Source of the DNA: Gracilariopsis chorda
Lineage: Eukaryota > Rhodophyta > Florideophyceae > Gracilariales > Gracilariaceae
Assembly (NCBI GenBank): GCA_003194525.1
Contig: NBIV01000275.1
Coordinates: 1-64,000 of the forward strand
Reading direction: 5' to 3'
DNA length: 64,000 bases
The translations under genes and the position numbers were made by a program. The notes below the pieces were generated by a model. The model made no database searches. It saw only the letters and a program-made list of their open reading frames with translations, and was not told the origin of the DNA. Below are positions 40,042-51,952 of this stretch, one piece after another. Numbering within the stretch: the first letter of the stretch is position 1; each line of letters starts with the position of its first letter.

Positions 40042-40868
40042 TGTGGTGCAATGCCCCAAAGGGGAAAAACACCGAAAGACGTTCGGGATCTTCCTCTCAC
40101 GAGGTGAACCCAGTTGGGTAGAGCCCTCCCAGAGGTGTCACGGCAAAGCCGGTTTGTAAGACCGGGGACACCTTTCGCGACTCGCGCAGGGAAGTGAAGG
40201 CGAAGAATCGGTATCCGCGTGAGCGGGGTGTGATCCTCAGTAGAGGTATGTTTCCACGTAAGTGGGGGTGTGTGAGCGGATGCGCACACGAGGGCCGCAG
40301 ATAGCGGGAGGTGCTACCCTAAAAACGGGGAAAAGGAAGGGCGAAGAGGAGGAAGAGAGGACGAAGTGAGCCGCGAGAGCGACGAACAGATACGGCAATG
40401 CCATTGGACAGGACTCCCTATACAGGGCGAAACACCAATATGATTGGAACAATTATACTCCCAAGGATGGGCTTCTTTAGATTTGCAAGGGGGTTAGATG
40501 TACCGTGGTTTACGGCGTTTCTTTCCAAGGAGGAGTAGAGCACGCGCGCAAGCGGCAACAACTATAGCCAATGCCCCAGGTTGGGGTCCCTTGTTGGGGA
40601 AAGTTTACTGGTGCAACGGCAGTGCGACGTCGCACTAAGTACTAGCTTCCCAGAAATGGGTGTGAAAATAATAAATAATATTAACTAAAATACTCCACAT
40701 TTCGTGGCAACATCCACTACTGTGGCCAACCGCCAATAGACCCAAAACCGTGTCCCACGTTTCCATGCCCACCATTGTGGGGTGTAGTTCATACACACAC
40801 TACACAACCGATAATACCGGGAAAACGATCAAGTACCAAGAATCCCTCCCTGAGGGCTTTGCACTTCA
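40042..40868 (-). repeat. G1 5' LTR and primer site
   Basis: 827 bp. On the minus strand the LTR is followed by AAGTGGTCTCCTGACTTAGAA (about 40021-40041), whose TGGTCTCC... matches the primer site of G2 (TGGTCTCCCGACCTAGAA), so both use the same or a similar tRNA. GAACT at 40869 is the target duplication. Confidence 0.92.
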
Positions 40869-40873
40869 GAACT

Positions 40874-41197
40874 CAGAGTCAGGCTAGCCAGCGAAACAGA
40901 AATTTGAGTCCAGGGTACGAATTGGCGTATAAAGGCGCCAAATGCAAAGGAGAGAAGGCACAAAATTCAAAGCATACGAAACCTACGAGTGGGAGCACCT
41001 CTGGGCGCAGAGAAATGGTAGAAAAGCCAAACAATTCTACAGAATTCTGGGCATTGGAATCTTGTAGAAGTGATTCAGGCACTGGGAACGGCAACATCGG
41101 TAGTGAAGAGGTTTACGCCGAGACGCTTTACAAAATATGTATAGAAAGAAGAAAGGAGAAACAGTCGATAAGGGAAGCTCATCTTGAGAAAAATTAG
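40874..41197 (+). pseudogene. C-terminal part of the ULP1-like gene, after G1
   Basis: Reads on in frame from the sequence left of G1: QMKGT joined to QSQASQRNRNLSPGYELAYK, then a Lys/Ser/Gly-rich tail (KHTKPTSGSTSGRREMVEKP) and CIERRKEKQSIREAHLEKN before a TAG at 41195. Low complexity, with no catalytic motif. The in-frame continuation across the GAACT duplication supports a single gene broken by G1. Confidence 0.6.
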
Positions 41198-42116
41198 CTG
41201 CTAAATATACGTCTCTCCACGGTGTCTATGAAGCGTGTACCTCGGAAGATATGATTTGAAGATAGCTATAGTGCAGCTTCTTCCGTAGTTCAAGACCTAC
41301 TTCTCACAGTTTTGAGTAATTCGGATAACAATTCTGTGCTGCAGCTGCAGTTGCCAAATGAAGTGGATCATGTGAACGATTTAGTAGGAATCCTACAGTC
41401 ACTGGCAACAACGAATGGTTGGATGTATGGTGTTCACTACTTTCAAATAGTTTGCAGGAGAGGTAAGGGAAACGATAGGGATGCTACGGGAATGATGCGC
41501 TGTATGAATTCGAATTGTTCTTCGAACATCTCTTTGAATCTTATCAGACACAAACATAAATGGGAGATATCTAATTGTCTGAATCACAACCATAACCCTC
41601 TATCGAGCATCAGAAAGAATATTGGAAAGCAAGGGGATATTATTAGGCGATCTCTTATCTCACGCTTTAGGAACTGGAGCAAGGATGGAGTAGCAGGGAT
41701 GATTGAACCGGATTGGAAGATGTTGGAACAAAGTTTGCTACCAAGGAGAGGGTGTCAATCACAAGAAAGACCTTTGCATTGGGATGATGGACGACTGGAA
41801 AGAGTGTCTCATGAGAAATCTCTTGAACCAGGTTCAAACAAAGGTCTAATGTCTATATTTGCAGTAAACCCACCTTCTTTATCCCGTTCGAAGCGCTTTC
41901 ATCGCGACTCTGAGCAATTGACATCGCTTCAGAATACCAATAAAGGCTCTATACATATAAATCACGGGATTGGAGAATGTGGAGAAGATGCTATCGGGCC
42001 TGATGTAGGAGACGTGAGAAAGATTGATGACAATGCTCTCATTGTAAGAGACGTAATGGACCAGGGACAAAATTCAGGTGTTGTAGAGGACGTATCTGGC
42101 TCCAAAACTCGGTTTC
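41198..42116 (+). pseudogene. WRKY-GCM1/FAR1-like zinc-finger gene fragment
   Basis: The plus-strand frame open from about 41312 has GWMYGVHYFQIVCRRGKGND, then MMRCMNSNCSSNISLNLIRH and KHKWEISNCLNHNHNPL. The C-X4-C ... H-X-H arrangement with the W before the second half fits the WRKY-GCM1 zinc fingers found in FAR1-type proteins and Mutator-like transposases. About 160 further residues have no motif I recognise. The first ATG in frame falls inside the finger, so the true start is upstream or lost. The ORF runs on to 42364, but from 42117 it is antisense copia C2 and not part of the gene. No transposase catalytic domain is visible. Confidence 0.6.
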
Positions 42117-43780
42117 TGCATGTCCCGTGGCGCTACACAACGTGCCGTAGGAAGGATATCCAAAGGTTTTGCGCTGAGTTGTTTTGCCGTAAATGTCCAA
42201 AAGAATGGGATTGGATTCATTCCTGGTTTCCGGTCAATGAGCTTCCATGTTTTGCGTTCGATGAGAGCATCATACTCTCCGTCGATTGCGTCTGCCCATT
42301 CCGGTATTGTCCTTGCTTGGGAAAATGTCTTTCGTACTTTGTCCAGCTCACTGTTATTTTTTGAACGAGTGTGTGCCACTAGACAATGTTCGAAATCTGA
42401 GTCCAAGTGTTCTTCATCCACTTCGTCATTACGTTCTTCTGCTTCTGTCCTGCCCAAGTACGAGAAGTCGAGAAGCTCGTTGATGGAAGGCAGTCTTTTC
42501 TTGGCCACCTTAAAGTCCCTTTGCCTCACCATGATCACTTTCTTTTGGGAAGGTATGTATACCCGATACAGTGTTTGGAAGCTCTCCATTCCAATGAAGT
42601 GACCGTAGATGGCGCGTGGGAGTATTTTCTTGTTGGGAATGGTTTCCGACCTTTATATAAAGGGGTGGCGATCTTGTCCAAACTTCAGTAATGTATCGAA
42701 CGATGGATTTTGTCCAAACCACTCTTTGTAGGGGATTCTCATGTCGAGTCGTGAGTTTGGAAGGCGGTTTTGCAGCCAGTTTGCATGCGATATTGCTTCT
42801 TCCCATAGTTCGAGTGGTAATTTTGATGCAAAGAGCAGAGTTCTGGCCATTTTCCATAAGTCTTGGATAATTTTCTCCGCTGCGCCATTAGACTCATGTG
42901 CATGCGGAGGAGTGTACTCCAAGATGATCCCGTTATCTAATGCGTAATGGATAAACTCATTAGACCTATTCTCACCAGCTCCGTCGAGGCGAACGCAGTA
43001 CAAACGGTTTTGGGGTTGTTCGTTTTCTGCTAGAGCCTTGTACCAACGTATTGACTGCGTGAATTGGTCTTTCTTAGTCAGGAAATATAATGATGATGCC
43101 CTTGTATTGTCGTCAAGTAGTACTTGCATGTACTTTGATCTTTGTAACGAAGGTGGGGATATTGGGCCTGTGAGGTCTGTGTGTGTCAAAGCTAAGGGGT
43201 GGTTTGCCACTGAATGCGAGCGTTGGGTTGGAGATCCCCTCGATTTTGCCTCAATGCATGGACTGCAATGTATGTTTTCGATTTCCGTCGGCGGCAGGTT
43301 AGGGATTCCTGAATATTGCGGGATTGTGCGAAGCAACCTGTCCTTGCCGGGGTGTCCGAGTTTTTCATGCCAGTCAATTGCTGTGTTTCCAGGCATGACT
43401 TGTGCGGTTTGGGCTTTCGATGGAGCGATCGGCTTTGGTAGTGGGTACAAACCGCTTTTAGCTTTGCAGCGGTGAAGTTCTTTCCCGTTTTTGACGTCAC
43501 TTAGGACAAATCTATGAAAGGAGTCTTCGTTGGAAAAGGAAACGTTTGCGTGCTGTGATAAAACGTATAATGAAATAAGGTTTGAGTCAAACGAAGGTGT
43601 GTGCTTCGCAGGTAACCTTAATCCGTCTACTACTGGCAGCATAATTTTCCCTGCTCCAACTATTTCCGATTGTCTGTCGCATGTTCGGACGGACTCATTT
43701 TCCACAGGCTCATAATCCAAGAAGAGATTTCTGTCGTTTACAAACACATGAGTCGCTCCAGAATCCAGCCAGATTGTAGT
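42117..43780 (-). pseudogene. Copia C2 protease-integrase-RT start
   Basis: One frame from 43780 down, containing LDSGATHVF (protease), DWHEKLGHPGKDRLLR (pre-integrase), LTHTDLTGP, VRLDGAGENRSNEF and ESNGAAEKIIQDLWK (integrase D-D-E), NRLPNSRLDMRIPYKEWF, and after a TAA at 42653 the linker WADAIDGEYDALIERKTWKL. A TGA near 43783 separates it from gag. The frame ends in CVAPRDMQ, where copia D continues into RT. Two nonsense codons only, otherwise well kept. Confidence 0.9.
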
Positions 43781-44195
43781 TCAATTGTTCACTGAACAAT
43801 ATTTAGCTTCGGCAATAGCTACGAAACCTCGGGGCTGGGGGTTGCGGTTGTAGTGACTTGAGGGTTTTTTTGATCCTCCGTTGGAGTCCCAGTTCCTGTT
43901 TCCAGTACTAGATGGTTGGTGTTTGTGTTTGTTGGCTTGGGGACCCCTGCAATGGTTTTGTTTGGGGTTGTTTTCTTTTCTCAACCGGCATTCGGAACGA
44001 ATGTGACCTAGTTTTCCACAATGCCAACATCTAACGGATTTAGAATTCCTTTTCTTCACAGAGGAAATTAAGGATGTCTTTCTCGCAGCCATGTAGGGGT
44101 GCTGTGTATTTGGTAGTTGAGGTGCAGAGCTTGTTTGGTTTCTCGAGTCCCTGTGTTTGCGTCTGTCCATTTCGTATCTTATCAAAGAAGCAACT
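43781..44195 (-). pseudogene. Copia C2 gag, second half
   Basis: Starts at the CAACT duplication and reads SLIRYEMDRRKHRDSRNQ, the continuation of DQVA on the other side of G2. A CCHC knuckle CWHCGKLGHIRSEC lies near 43998-44039, followed by an Asn/Gln/Ser-rich tail and a TGA near 43783. Copia D has SLVRSEMDRRAHRPN at the same point. Confidence 0.9.
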
Positions 44196-45152
44196 TGTGG
44201 AGCAACGCTTTCCCGTCGGTTGGGAGTTGTTCCTATTCATAGGAGTATCCACTGGTAGATTGGTTCGATACCTCATTTATGAGTTGATCCCTCGCGGGAT
44301 AGCGATGAGGTGGCACTTGAGGGACCTGGACAGGTATTACTAGTGGCATTCTGGTGACAGATGGTACGCTGTACGCGTGTGGTAATTTCGGTTCCAATTT
44401 TGGATATTTAATTTTATGGTTATCGCCACTTGTGGCCCAGAAAGTGGGAACTCCACGTGTATGGACCTCAAGAGGTGTGCACCAAATTAGTTAATTTGTT
44501 TAGTTTATTGTGGTGCAAACCTACTTAGGTAATCACAGCCTCGCCGTCCGCACCAACAGTAAATGGTAACCTTGGTTCTCTTTCGAGATATACTCTTTGC
44601 AGAGTAAGGCTCTTGTAAGAAAGGCCCTCGTAGGGATTATGACTCCTCGTGGAGAGTATCCACGAGTGGATTCCGTCTACCATCCCCTTGGGAACATTCA
44701 GGCGTCACTACTGCTACAGTATCACCGTGTTCGGTATTGGTTATTTGTTCCACTGTCAGTCTTGGATTCCGCCCCAGTATTGGGTTCTTCGTCGTGGTGT
44801 TTACCACATTCCCGTTTGGGATTCGTTCTTTATTTTGGTTCGCCCCGTCGCCGTGTCTGTTGCCGCGTGTTGCACACCCCGTCGCCGGTTCTCTTGGGTT
44901 TCCCCTTTTTCATTTTGCTTTCCTTCACAGGATATCGTGTCATTATACACTCACGTGTGTACCATCCGTCCCTGGAGTTTACCCTTTTTCTGGGCCATTG
45001 CCGAACCTCTTCAGGTATAGCCAGAACCAAGTTGGTCTTACAAGCCAGCCTTTACGTAGCGCAGAGGGCTCTCTCAACTGAGATACCATCCCATAGGCAG
45101 CGAGGTACCGAACAGCTTGAGGGTACTTCCCGCTTCCGGGTTTTGCTCTACA
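44196..45152 (+). repeat. G2 5' LTR
   Basis: 957 bp. Related LTRs occur at 9754-11647 (reverse) and 10130-11057. ORFs of 100-225 codons within it are also open in the 3' LTR but reflect the repeat and show no domain. Confidence 0.93.
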
Positions 45153-45154
45153 AG

Positions 45155-45172
45155 TGGTCTCCCGACCTAGAA
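45155..45172 (+). other. G2 primer-binding site
   Basis: TGGTCTCCCGACCTAGAA begins two bases after the LTR. It would pair with a tRNA ending GGTCGGGAGACCA. G1 has nearly the same sequence. Confidence 0.65.
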
Positions 45173-45369
45173 TCTGGTATTGCACTCTTTGTAGTTCTTT
45201 GTCTGTTGATTCCCATTGCTCGGTTCTCAATTGTCGAACCACCCAGTGGTCTGGATACTCACTTGAGTTTGTGACTTTTCTGTGAAGTATTTTTGTGTTT
45301 ATCCGTTCTTTGGATGTCTTGAGATCGATTTAAGTATATCGTCTACCGATAGAGGTTGTCAGTTGCAGT

Positions 45370-47427
45370 ATGGCACCGCCGGCTCCGGGTCCTGGGAATG
45401 GTTCTACTCGCTCCGCTGGGTCAGGCCCACCTGCCGCACCCAGGTCGAGGATGTCCGTTCCCGATGACCGGGATGATATTGAGATCGATCCGGATCTTCG
45501 GAGAGCACCCTCAGCTGCGTCTGCACCTCAAGAGGTTGTTACAGTTTCTACACCTCCAATTGTAGAAACGCCGTCTGCAGCTGACCGAATTCGGTTTGTT
45601 AATTCCGAGTTCCGGAGGTTGGAGTCACGTGTGGAAATTGCCAATGTGGCACACGTCGACCTACTGCAGGAAGTTGTCGCTCTGCGGCGTAAGGTGGATG
45701 ACGCCCAGTTGCGGGATGTTTCGGGGGATATTATTTCCCTGAGACGGGATGTCAACTTCATTTTGGAAAGTTTGGGTACCCCTGGGGTTTTCATTCAGGG
45801 TTACTACACGTTTGTGGAAGAATTCCGCGAGCAAGGGGATCGTTTCGAAGCCCGTTTGAGCAATCTCGAAGAGATATTCCGTCTGGACGCGGAAGTCGAC
45901 GCCAAATTGGCGAAATCCGATCGTTCGGAGACGTCTGGACACCGCTCCGTTAAACGGAAGAACCGCAGTTCCAAAAAGGAAGTTCATCCTCAAGAGGATT
46001 AGTCTGGTTCAGATTCTTATGACTCGCGTTCGAGTTCTTCTTCGGATTCCGATTCGCCGGAGAAGGATGAAAAACGACGCGAACCACGTGCTACCCAATC
46101 TGGGGCTACTCAACCCACACAGAGGGACGTACATACCCGTGTGAAGGGTCAGAAGCACTTGGGAATCAAGGAGCTGAAACCTACGAATCCGCTCTATCGG
46201 AAGTTGTTGTCGTACCGGTATTATTGGTTGGTGAACACGTCTACAGAACGTTCATCCCGTGGTACGGGCAAGGTCAAGGACTTTATTAAGCGCCTCAGCA
46301 TTACCCTATACAAATGGGAGTTCAAAGGCGACGACCCAATATTGGATCTTGATTTCCTTGCGAGCTTCGTCCGCGAAGCGGATATACTTGGTATGAGTGA
46401 AGCGCAAGCTTATTTGACTTTACCCTACTTTCTAAAGGGTTCTGCAGAAGACCAATTTCAATCCGTCCGCGGATCCTCGAGGGCCTCGGAAGGAGGGTCA
46501 CGTGTTGGCCAAAAGTAGTACACTACCTTCTCAGGTCATACGCCACACCGAATGCGGTTCAGGCAGCAAATCTCGCTTTGAGAGACACTCGTCAACGACC
46601 GACGGAGTCCGAAACGGAATATTCAACCGGCTTGAATAAAGCGTTTCACCGATGCAGTAATGTTCATTCCCATCAAGAAAAGTGTACCATGTTTGTGGAT
46701 GGTTTGGACCCTTTAATCAGGGCTTTGGTATCCCGATATCGGCAGGACAATCGCAGAGCGAAGTAGATGGACCTGGTCCACTACGCTCAAGCCGAAGGGT
46801 GATACCTTCCGGGCTAGGCGGAATCCAAGAGTTCGGACATCGAGAGGGCTCATTGACGATGGTTCGGATTCTTCTTTGTCCCTGGCACAGGTTAATACCA
46901 GACATGGTGTACAAGACCACATCCACTTTCTTGGAAGCAATCCCGAGTATTCCAGTACGTCTGAGTTGCCGTCGACTTCGAATCCGTCAACGGAAGATGA
47001 TCCTAGTTTGTATGTCAACCCTCGCAGGGTACCGGCAGTCCCACTCGCTCACGCGAATCGAGCTACTCGTTTTTCACGACCGGGATGGAGGGACACTGCA
47101 CCGCATCACCTTCATCCACAACGTGTGGACACGCGTCTACATCCGAACCCGGAACAGTTGATTTGCTTTTTATGTTACCTCTCAGGTCATAAAGCACCAG
47201 ACTGTACATTCCCACTTCGGGAGGGTTCGAAAATAATCGCGCAGTACGAAGCCTTGACTGCCGAACAGAAAGCTCGAGTGCCGAGTCAATCCTATGAGGA
47301 ACAGAAGTTGCTTAGAGCTCACCTTGGTTCACAGGTCTCTGGGTTTATCCCCGCGAACGGGGAACAGTCTGTTTCCCTCGAAGGGAGTGTTGCACCGCAA
47401 TCGGTGGAGCCCGCTTCGGAAAACTAA
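45370..47427 (+). pseudogene. G2 gag, with stops and frameshifts
   Basis: ATG at 45370 (MAPPAPGPGNGSTRSAGSGP). Coiled-coil region (LLQEVVALRRKVDDAQLRDV), then TAG at 46000. The same frame then continues through SDSDSPEKDEKRR, GIKELKPTNPLYRKLLSYRY and FKGDDPILDLDFLASFVREA. Frameshift near 46500, TAG at 46764, frameshift near 46800. The CCHC knuckle CFLCYLSGHKAPDC lies near 47166. It ends PASEN TAA at 47425-47427. Colinear with G1 gag throughout. Confidence 0.88.
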
Positions 47428-47440
47428 TCTCGGGAGTTTC
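47416..47440 (+). promoter_or_regulatory. Putative -1 frameshift site, G2 gag/pol
   Basis: TCG GAA AAC TAA ends gag. The -1 frame GGA AAA CTA ATC TCG remains open and leads in frame into pol (VKILSRKAATSDADSKRFGV). CCTCTACGGGAGG a little downstream could pair. The core CGGAAAACTAA is identical in G1. Confidence 0.5.
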
Positions 47441-50404
47441 CTCTACGGGAGGGACGTCTTCTAAGCCGACTTTGAAGACGCCTGAGGCGTTACAGCTTCG
47501 CTCGCCATCATTGGTAAAGATCCTTTCAAGGAAAGCGGCTACTTCCGACGCGGACTCTAAACGCTTTGGTGTTTTACGTCACCCGTGGATACGGTCCCGT
47601 AATCTTCGTATTCCGGATAGAGTCATGGTTATGGCCAAGCGAAACTATAAATTCTACGCTGATTACGGCCTTTCCAACCAGTTTATGGTTCGACAGTTGT
47701 CTGTCCTGGAAACAGGAGCTGCGCCGAATCTTATCCATTTGGATCTCTTACCGCCCGCTCTTCGGGAACATATTCTTCATGGTCCGCGTTTGGATATCGT
47801 GGATGCGAACAACAACCCGTTGCGCACGGTTGGTAGCGTTTTCCTTTTTGTAAGGATTGGTACCATCTTGGTTCAATTGGACTTTATTGTTTGCGAAGGA
47901 CTCCCCGCACCGGTTATACTCGGTTGTAATTTTTGTGATCGATTCATCGAAGCAATCCGACCTCGGATGAAGACTGTTGAACTGGAAAACGGTTCTACTG
48001 TTCCGATTGTCCGGAAGCCTTTGAATTCCGCCACGCGGAAGCGTGTACCTTTACCGGTTTCTCAGGAAGTTCCAAACTTGGATACGGTATCAACGAAGCT
48101 TCGCGTTGCGAAATCAATCGCCATTGCACCGGAAACCCAGTTGTGGGTAGCAGTCCTAACCAAGCAGCATGGTACGCACGTTGTTCAGCCCCTGGCTTCT
48201 CTCTACGAGACAAGACAACTCGCTCTAGCGAATGGCGTTGTTTCCGTAGAACCGGATAAACCCTTCCGGGTACTGGTTGCTAACTTTGGCAAAACCACTC
48301 AGTGGTTATTCAAAAACCAAGTACTGGGTTCAGTTCTTCCACACCCGCAAGCGGTCGTCCCGACTAAGTTACCTATCGCTGAGGTTCTTGGGATAACAGA
48401 CCCTAAGGAGGGGGAGGAAACCGCTCAATTCGGTGAAGCTGATGAACAACAACCTCGCGAGATGAATTCGGGTACTGCACCCCTCGAAACGTCCGAAGGT
48501 CAGCTACCACCTGGTACAGAACAGAAAGATACTGTCGAGGAATTAGCGAAATTTGACTTGACTCATGTCCCAGAATCCCATCGGGAGAAGCTCAGGGATA
48601 TGCTGTCAGAGTTCACTCCCATGTAGGACGGTTCCTTGGGAAGGATAGGAATTACAGAGCATCAAATTGATCTCCTTCCGAATACTCGGCAGATTTCACA
48701 ACACCCTTACAGGGCTGGCCCGAAAGCTCGGGAAGAAGAGAAATCTCAAGTTGAGAAGATGATACGCGCTGGCATTATGGAACCAACCCAGTCTGCTTGG
48801 GCATCGCCAGTTGTGCTAGTTCCGAAACCAGATGGTTCGTGGCGCTTTTGTGTCGATTACTAGCGCCTCAATTCGGTCACGGTTAAGGATGTTTATCCTA
48901 TTCCAAGAATGGATGAATACATCGACTCCCTTGGGGTTGCTACTGTGTTCACTACCCTCGATGCGAATTGGGGTTATTGGCAAGTTCCTATCAGGAAAGA
49001 GGACCGAGATAAGACGGCTTTCGTATGTCATCAAGGATTGTTCCGGTTTCGGAGAATGCCCTTCGGGCTTACGAACGCTCCTGCTACCTTTCAAAGGGCA
49101 ATCGACATACTGCTAGCTCCATTCAAATGGAAAACGGGTCTTGTTTACCTCGACGATATAATCGTTTTCTCCAATACCTTGGATGAGCACTTATCCCACG
49201 TTCGGGAAGTAATGAAGGTACTGCGCGACGCAGGTATAACTCTGAAACTCAAGAAGTGTGAGTTCTTTACCGATTCGGTGAAATATCTGGGTCATATCAT
49301 CCGTCCCGGAAAGCTTTTGATCGATCAAGTGAGAGTCAATTCCTTGAAGGAAGCGAAGCACCCAACTACTCAGACTGAGCTGCATTTCTTTCTAGGATTG
49401 TGTAACGTGTACCGTCGTTTCTTTCCGAGCTTTGCGGAGATTGCTACACCTTTGAACAGGTTACTGACCAAAGGTCAACCAGTCCAACTGGGCCCTTTCG
49501 GGTACGCGGAGTCATCCGCTTTCACGGAATTGGTGAATGCCGTAACGTCCCCACTGATTTTGGCATTACCCACTCTGGATCTTCCATATGAAGTCGATAC
49601 CAACGCTAGTGCTAACCAAATTGGTTTTGCGTTGTTTCAAACCAATGAAGATGGTGAACGACACCCCATCGGGTTTTGGTCGCGATCTCTAAACGTGCAT
49701 GAACGTAATTATTCCGTCTTGTAGAAGGAGTGTCTCGCCGTTGTGTGGGCACTCTCTATTCTACGACCCTATTTGATGGTGTTCACTTTACCGTACATAC
49801 GGACCATTCCTGCCTCCGTTGGCTTATTGAAATTACCAAACCGTCGGGCCGGTTGATGCGTTGGTGTCTCCGACTGTCGGAATTTGATTTCAATATCCTG
49901 TACAGGAAGGGTACCCTGAACACCCAGGCGGATGCGTTATCCCGTTTGGGAACCAATTCTGAAGCACTGCCGACTACGGACTTGGACATACAATGTTTTA
50001 TGGTGGAAGACTTGGATGACGGAGCCGAAATCCTTTTGAATGATATATGTGACGACATTCTCGTCACAAGAGATGTAGAACCACCTATTGGTTCGTTTAT
50101 ACCAATTACTCCGGAGGAGTTAATACGTGAGCAACAGACAGATCCGTTCTGTACTAAGATCCGTGCTCGCCTCAATGGAGGATGTCAGATACCGTTTTCG
50201 GTTAACGATCAAGGCTACCTTGTCAGGTTTGGTAACTCGAACCCACAAATCGTGGTGCCTCACTCACTACAGCAGCGAAATCTTCACTTTTCACATTATG
50301 TGAAGGGTGGCGCTCATCCTGGTGGATGAAAACTGTATCTCACATTGAGAAGGGATTTCTACTGGCCAGCTATGGCATTCGACTGCTACGTAGTGCGCCG
50401 TTGA
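47430..50404 (+). pseudogene. G2 protease, reverse transcriptase and RNase H
   Basis: Open in the -1 frame from gag. Protease core LSVLETGAAPNLI has Glu where the catalytic Asp should be. TAG at 48624 (Trp in G1). The reverse transcriptase follows: ASPVVLVPKPDGSWRFCVDY, TAG 48861, TLDANWGYWQVPI, MPFGLTNAPATFQRA, YLDDIIVF. RNase H begins [22 protein letters not shown] at 49722; then a frame change and FTVHTDHSCLRWLIEITKPS, FDFNILYRKG. TGA at 50327 (GG-KLYLTL) and 50402 lie in the zinc-binding region before integrase. Confidence 0.9.
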
Positions 50405-51952
50405 TGTACAGGATGTGCGAAGAATGACGTTAAGCTACGCAAATACTCTAAAGAGTTAACGTTATTCCCTGCCAGGGCACCGTTGGAATTCGTGGCCATC
50501 GATCTCCTCGGAGAACTGATTAGAACTCCCCGCGGGAATCGGTACCTATTGGTAATCACAGACCGATTCTCCAAATTGGTTCGGACAGTTCCGCTCAAGC
50601 GGATTACGGCAAGTATTGTTGCGAAGGCGTTCGTCACCCATTGGGTATTCGTTTATGGACCACCCGTACAGGTGCTTTCCGACAACGGACCTCAATTCAC
50701 GTCGAAGTTCTTTCAAGACGTTTGCCGAATCCTGGATATAAGGAATCTGTTTGTAACAACGTACCACCCTCAGGGTAATGGTCAGGTGAAAAGGTTTAAC
50801 CGAACGATGCTTAACGCATTACGGTCCTACGTTGCGGATCAACCCAAAGATTGGGACCTGTACACAGACGCAATCACATATGCGTACAATACCCAAGTGC
50901 ATAGGGTTACGTCTTTATCACCATTCGAACTGGTACTGTCGCGTATACCGCCGCCGGTTTCTATTGAGGCACAGCCAACACTGGCAACTTACCCCTCGCC
51001 GGGTTTGTATCGCGAATCCTGGAAAGGATGGCTAAAGAAGATGGTTCCGGTTGCACGGAAAACTATGGCAAAGGCGCAAAACGCTTACAAGCGTAACTTC
51101 GATCAGAAGATTCGGAGACCTTTACCGGAAATTCGGGCGAACGAGTTTGTCTTCCTTCGAAAGGAATACTACAATCCTCAGAAGGAAGGTCACCATAAGC
51201 TTTCTCCAATCGTGGATGGACCCTACCGTGTGGTATCAGTCGCACAGGACACTGTCGTGTTGGACATTAATTCTCAATATGAGAGGATATCACGCGACCG
51301 CGTTACTCGGACACCCAATCCAAATCTGGAAGTGTTGAACTCACCTACATTCCTTTCAGGGAATGCTGACACGGTTGACCAGCCTTCTGGTAGTGGAAAG
51401 CCGCGTCCGGCAATTCTTCCGCACCCGGATCGCGGAGTAACTGATCTGCCGCCTACCGCTTCCAACAATGGAAATGCTGACCCACTACTCCCCAAACGGG
51501 TTCGGCACAACGACTGTCAGAGAGTAACACCCCCACAGGAGGTTGTCAGCAGACCCCTGGCTCCGCCTAAGGAGGGGGAGGAGAATACCGTTTCGGTTTC
51601 GGCGTCGCCCGCTGCAACCACGAATGGTAACGCCCCTGCCGAAGAGACAGTTGTCCCTACTGGGAATTCGCTGCAAACTAGCACATCACGCGATGGCACC
51701 GCAGAACCGGTAAGGAATAACGGCAGAAGCAATGAAAACGGTCCTGCAAAGGATGATGAACAGAACGACGAAACAAACCAATCTGGTAACCTGTCAAGTG
51801 ATACTTCTCGCATGCGCGATTGTGCTATTGCGTCACCGAAAAAGACGGTCTCCGAAGACCCAAATTGGGTAGTGTCGGCCGACCCGCACGCGGGAGAACT
51901 CGATGGCGAGGACGGGGATCCAGCTTGGAACGACGTCTGGAACTGGGAGTAA
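50405..51952 (+). pseudogene. G2 integrase and linker
   Basis: Same frame as the preceding region. The core reads FVAIDLLGEL, VLSDNGPQFTSKFFQDV and NGQVKRFNRTML. The catalytic Glu of D-D-E is Lys, so strand transfer would be lost. A GPY-like module follows (HKLSPIVDGPYRVVSVAQDT). A long Pro/Ser/Asn/Glu-rich linker then runs to the stop at 51950. Confidence 0.9.

Larger units (their letters stand above)
29280..40868 (-). mobile_element. Gypsy element G1, 11,589 bp, duplicated site GAACT
   Basis: 827-bp LTRs at 29280-30106 (3') and 40042-40868 (5'), with TGAAGTGCAA...TTGCACCACA ends on the minus strand. GAACT flanks it at 29275-29279 and 40869-40873. Minus-strand order: 5' LTR, primer site, gag, protease, reverse transcriptase, RNase H, integrase, long linker, chromodomain. 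A 595-codon plus-strand ORF then sits between the chromodomain and the 3' LTR. By eye the LTRs differ at about 40 positions (near 5 percent). It interrupts the ULP1-like gene. Confidence 0.97.

Noticed and set aside
41312..42364. The whole 350-codon ORF as a single natural zinc-finger protein
   Set aside because: From 42117 onward it is the antisense strand of copia C2 pol, so the C-terminal part is accidental.
44597..45274. ORFs of 120-300 codons inside the G2 LTRs
   Set aside because: They arise in LTR sequence, have no domain, and the longest one in the 3' copy runs on into antisense copia gag.
34789..50404. UAG reassigned to one amino acid
   Set aside because: The aligned residues at the TAG positions differ from site to site, and frameshifts and deletions in the same elements show ordinary decay.
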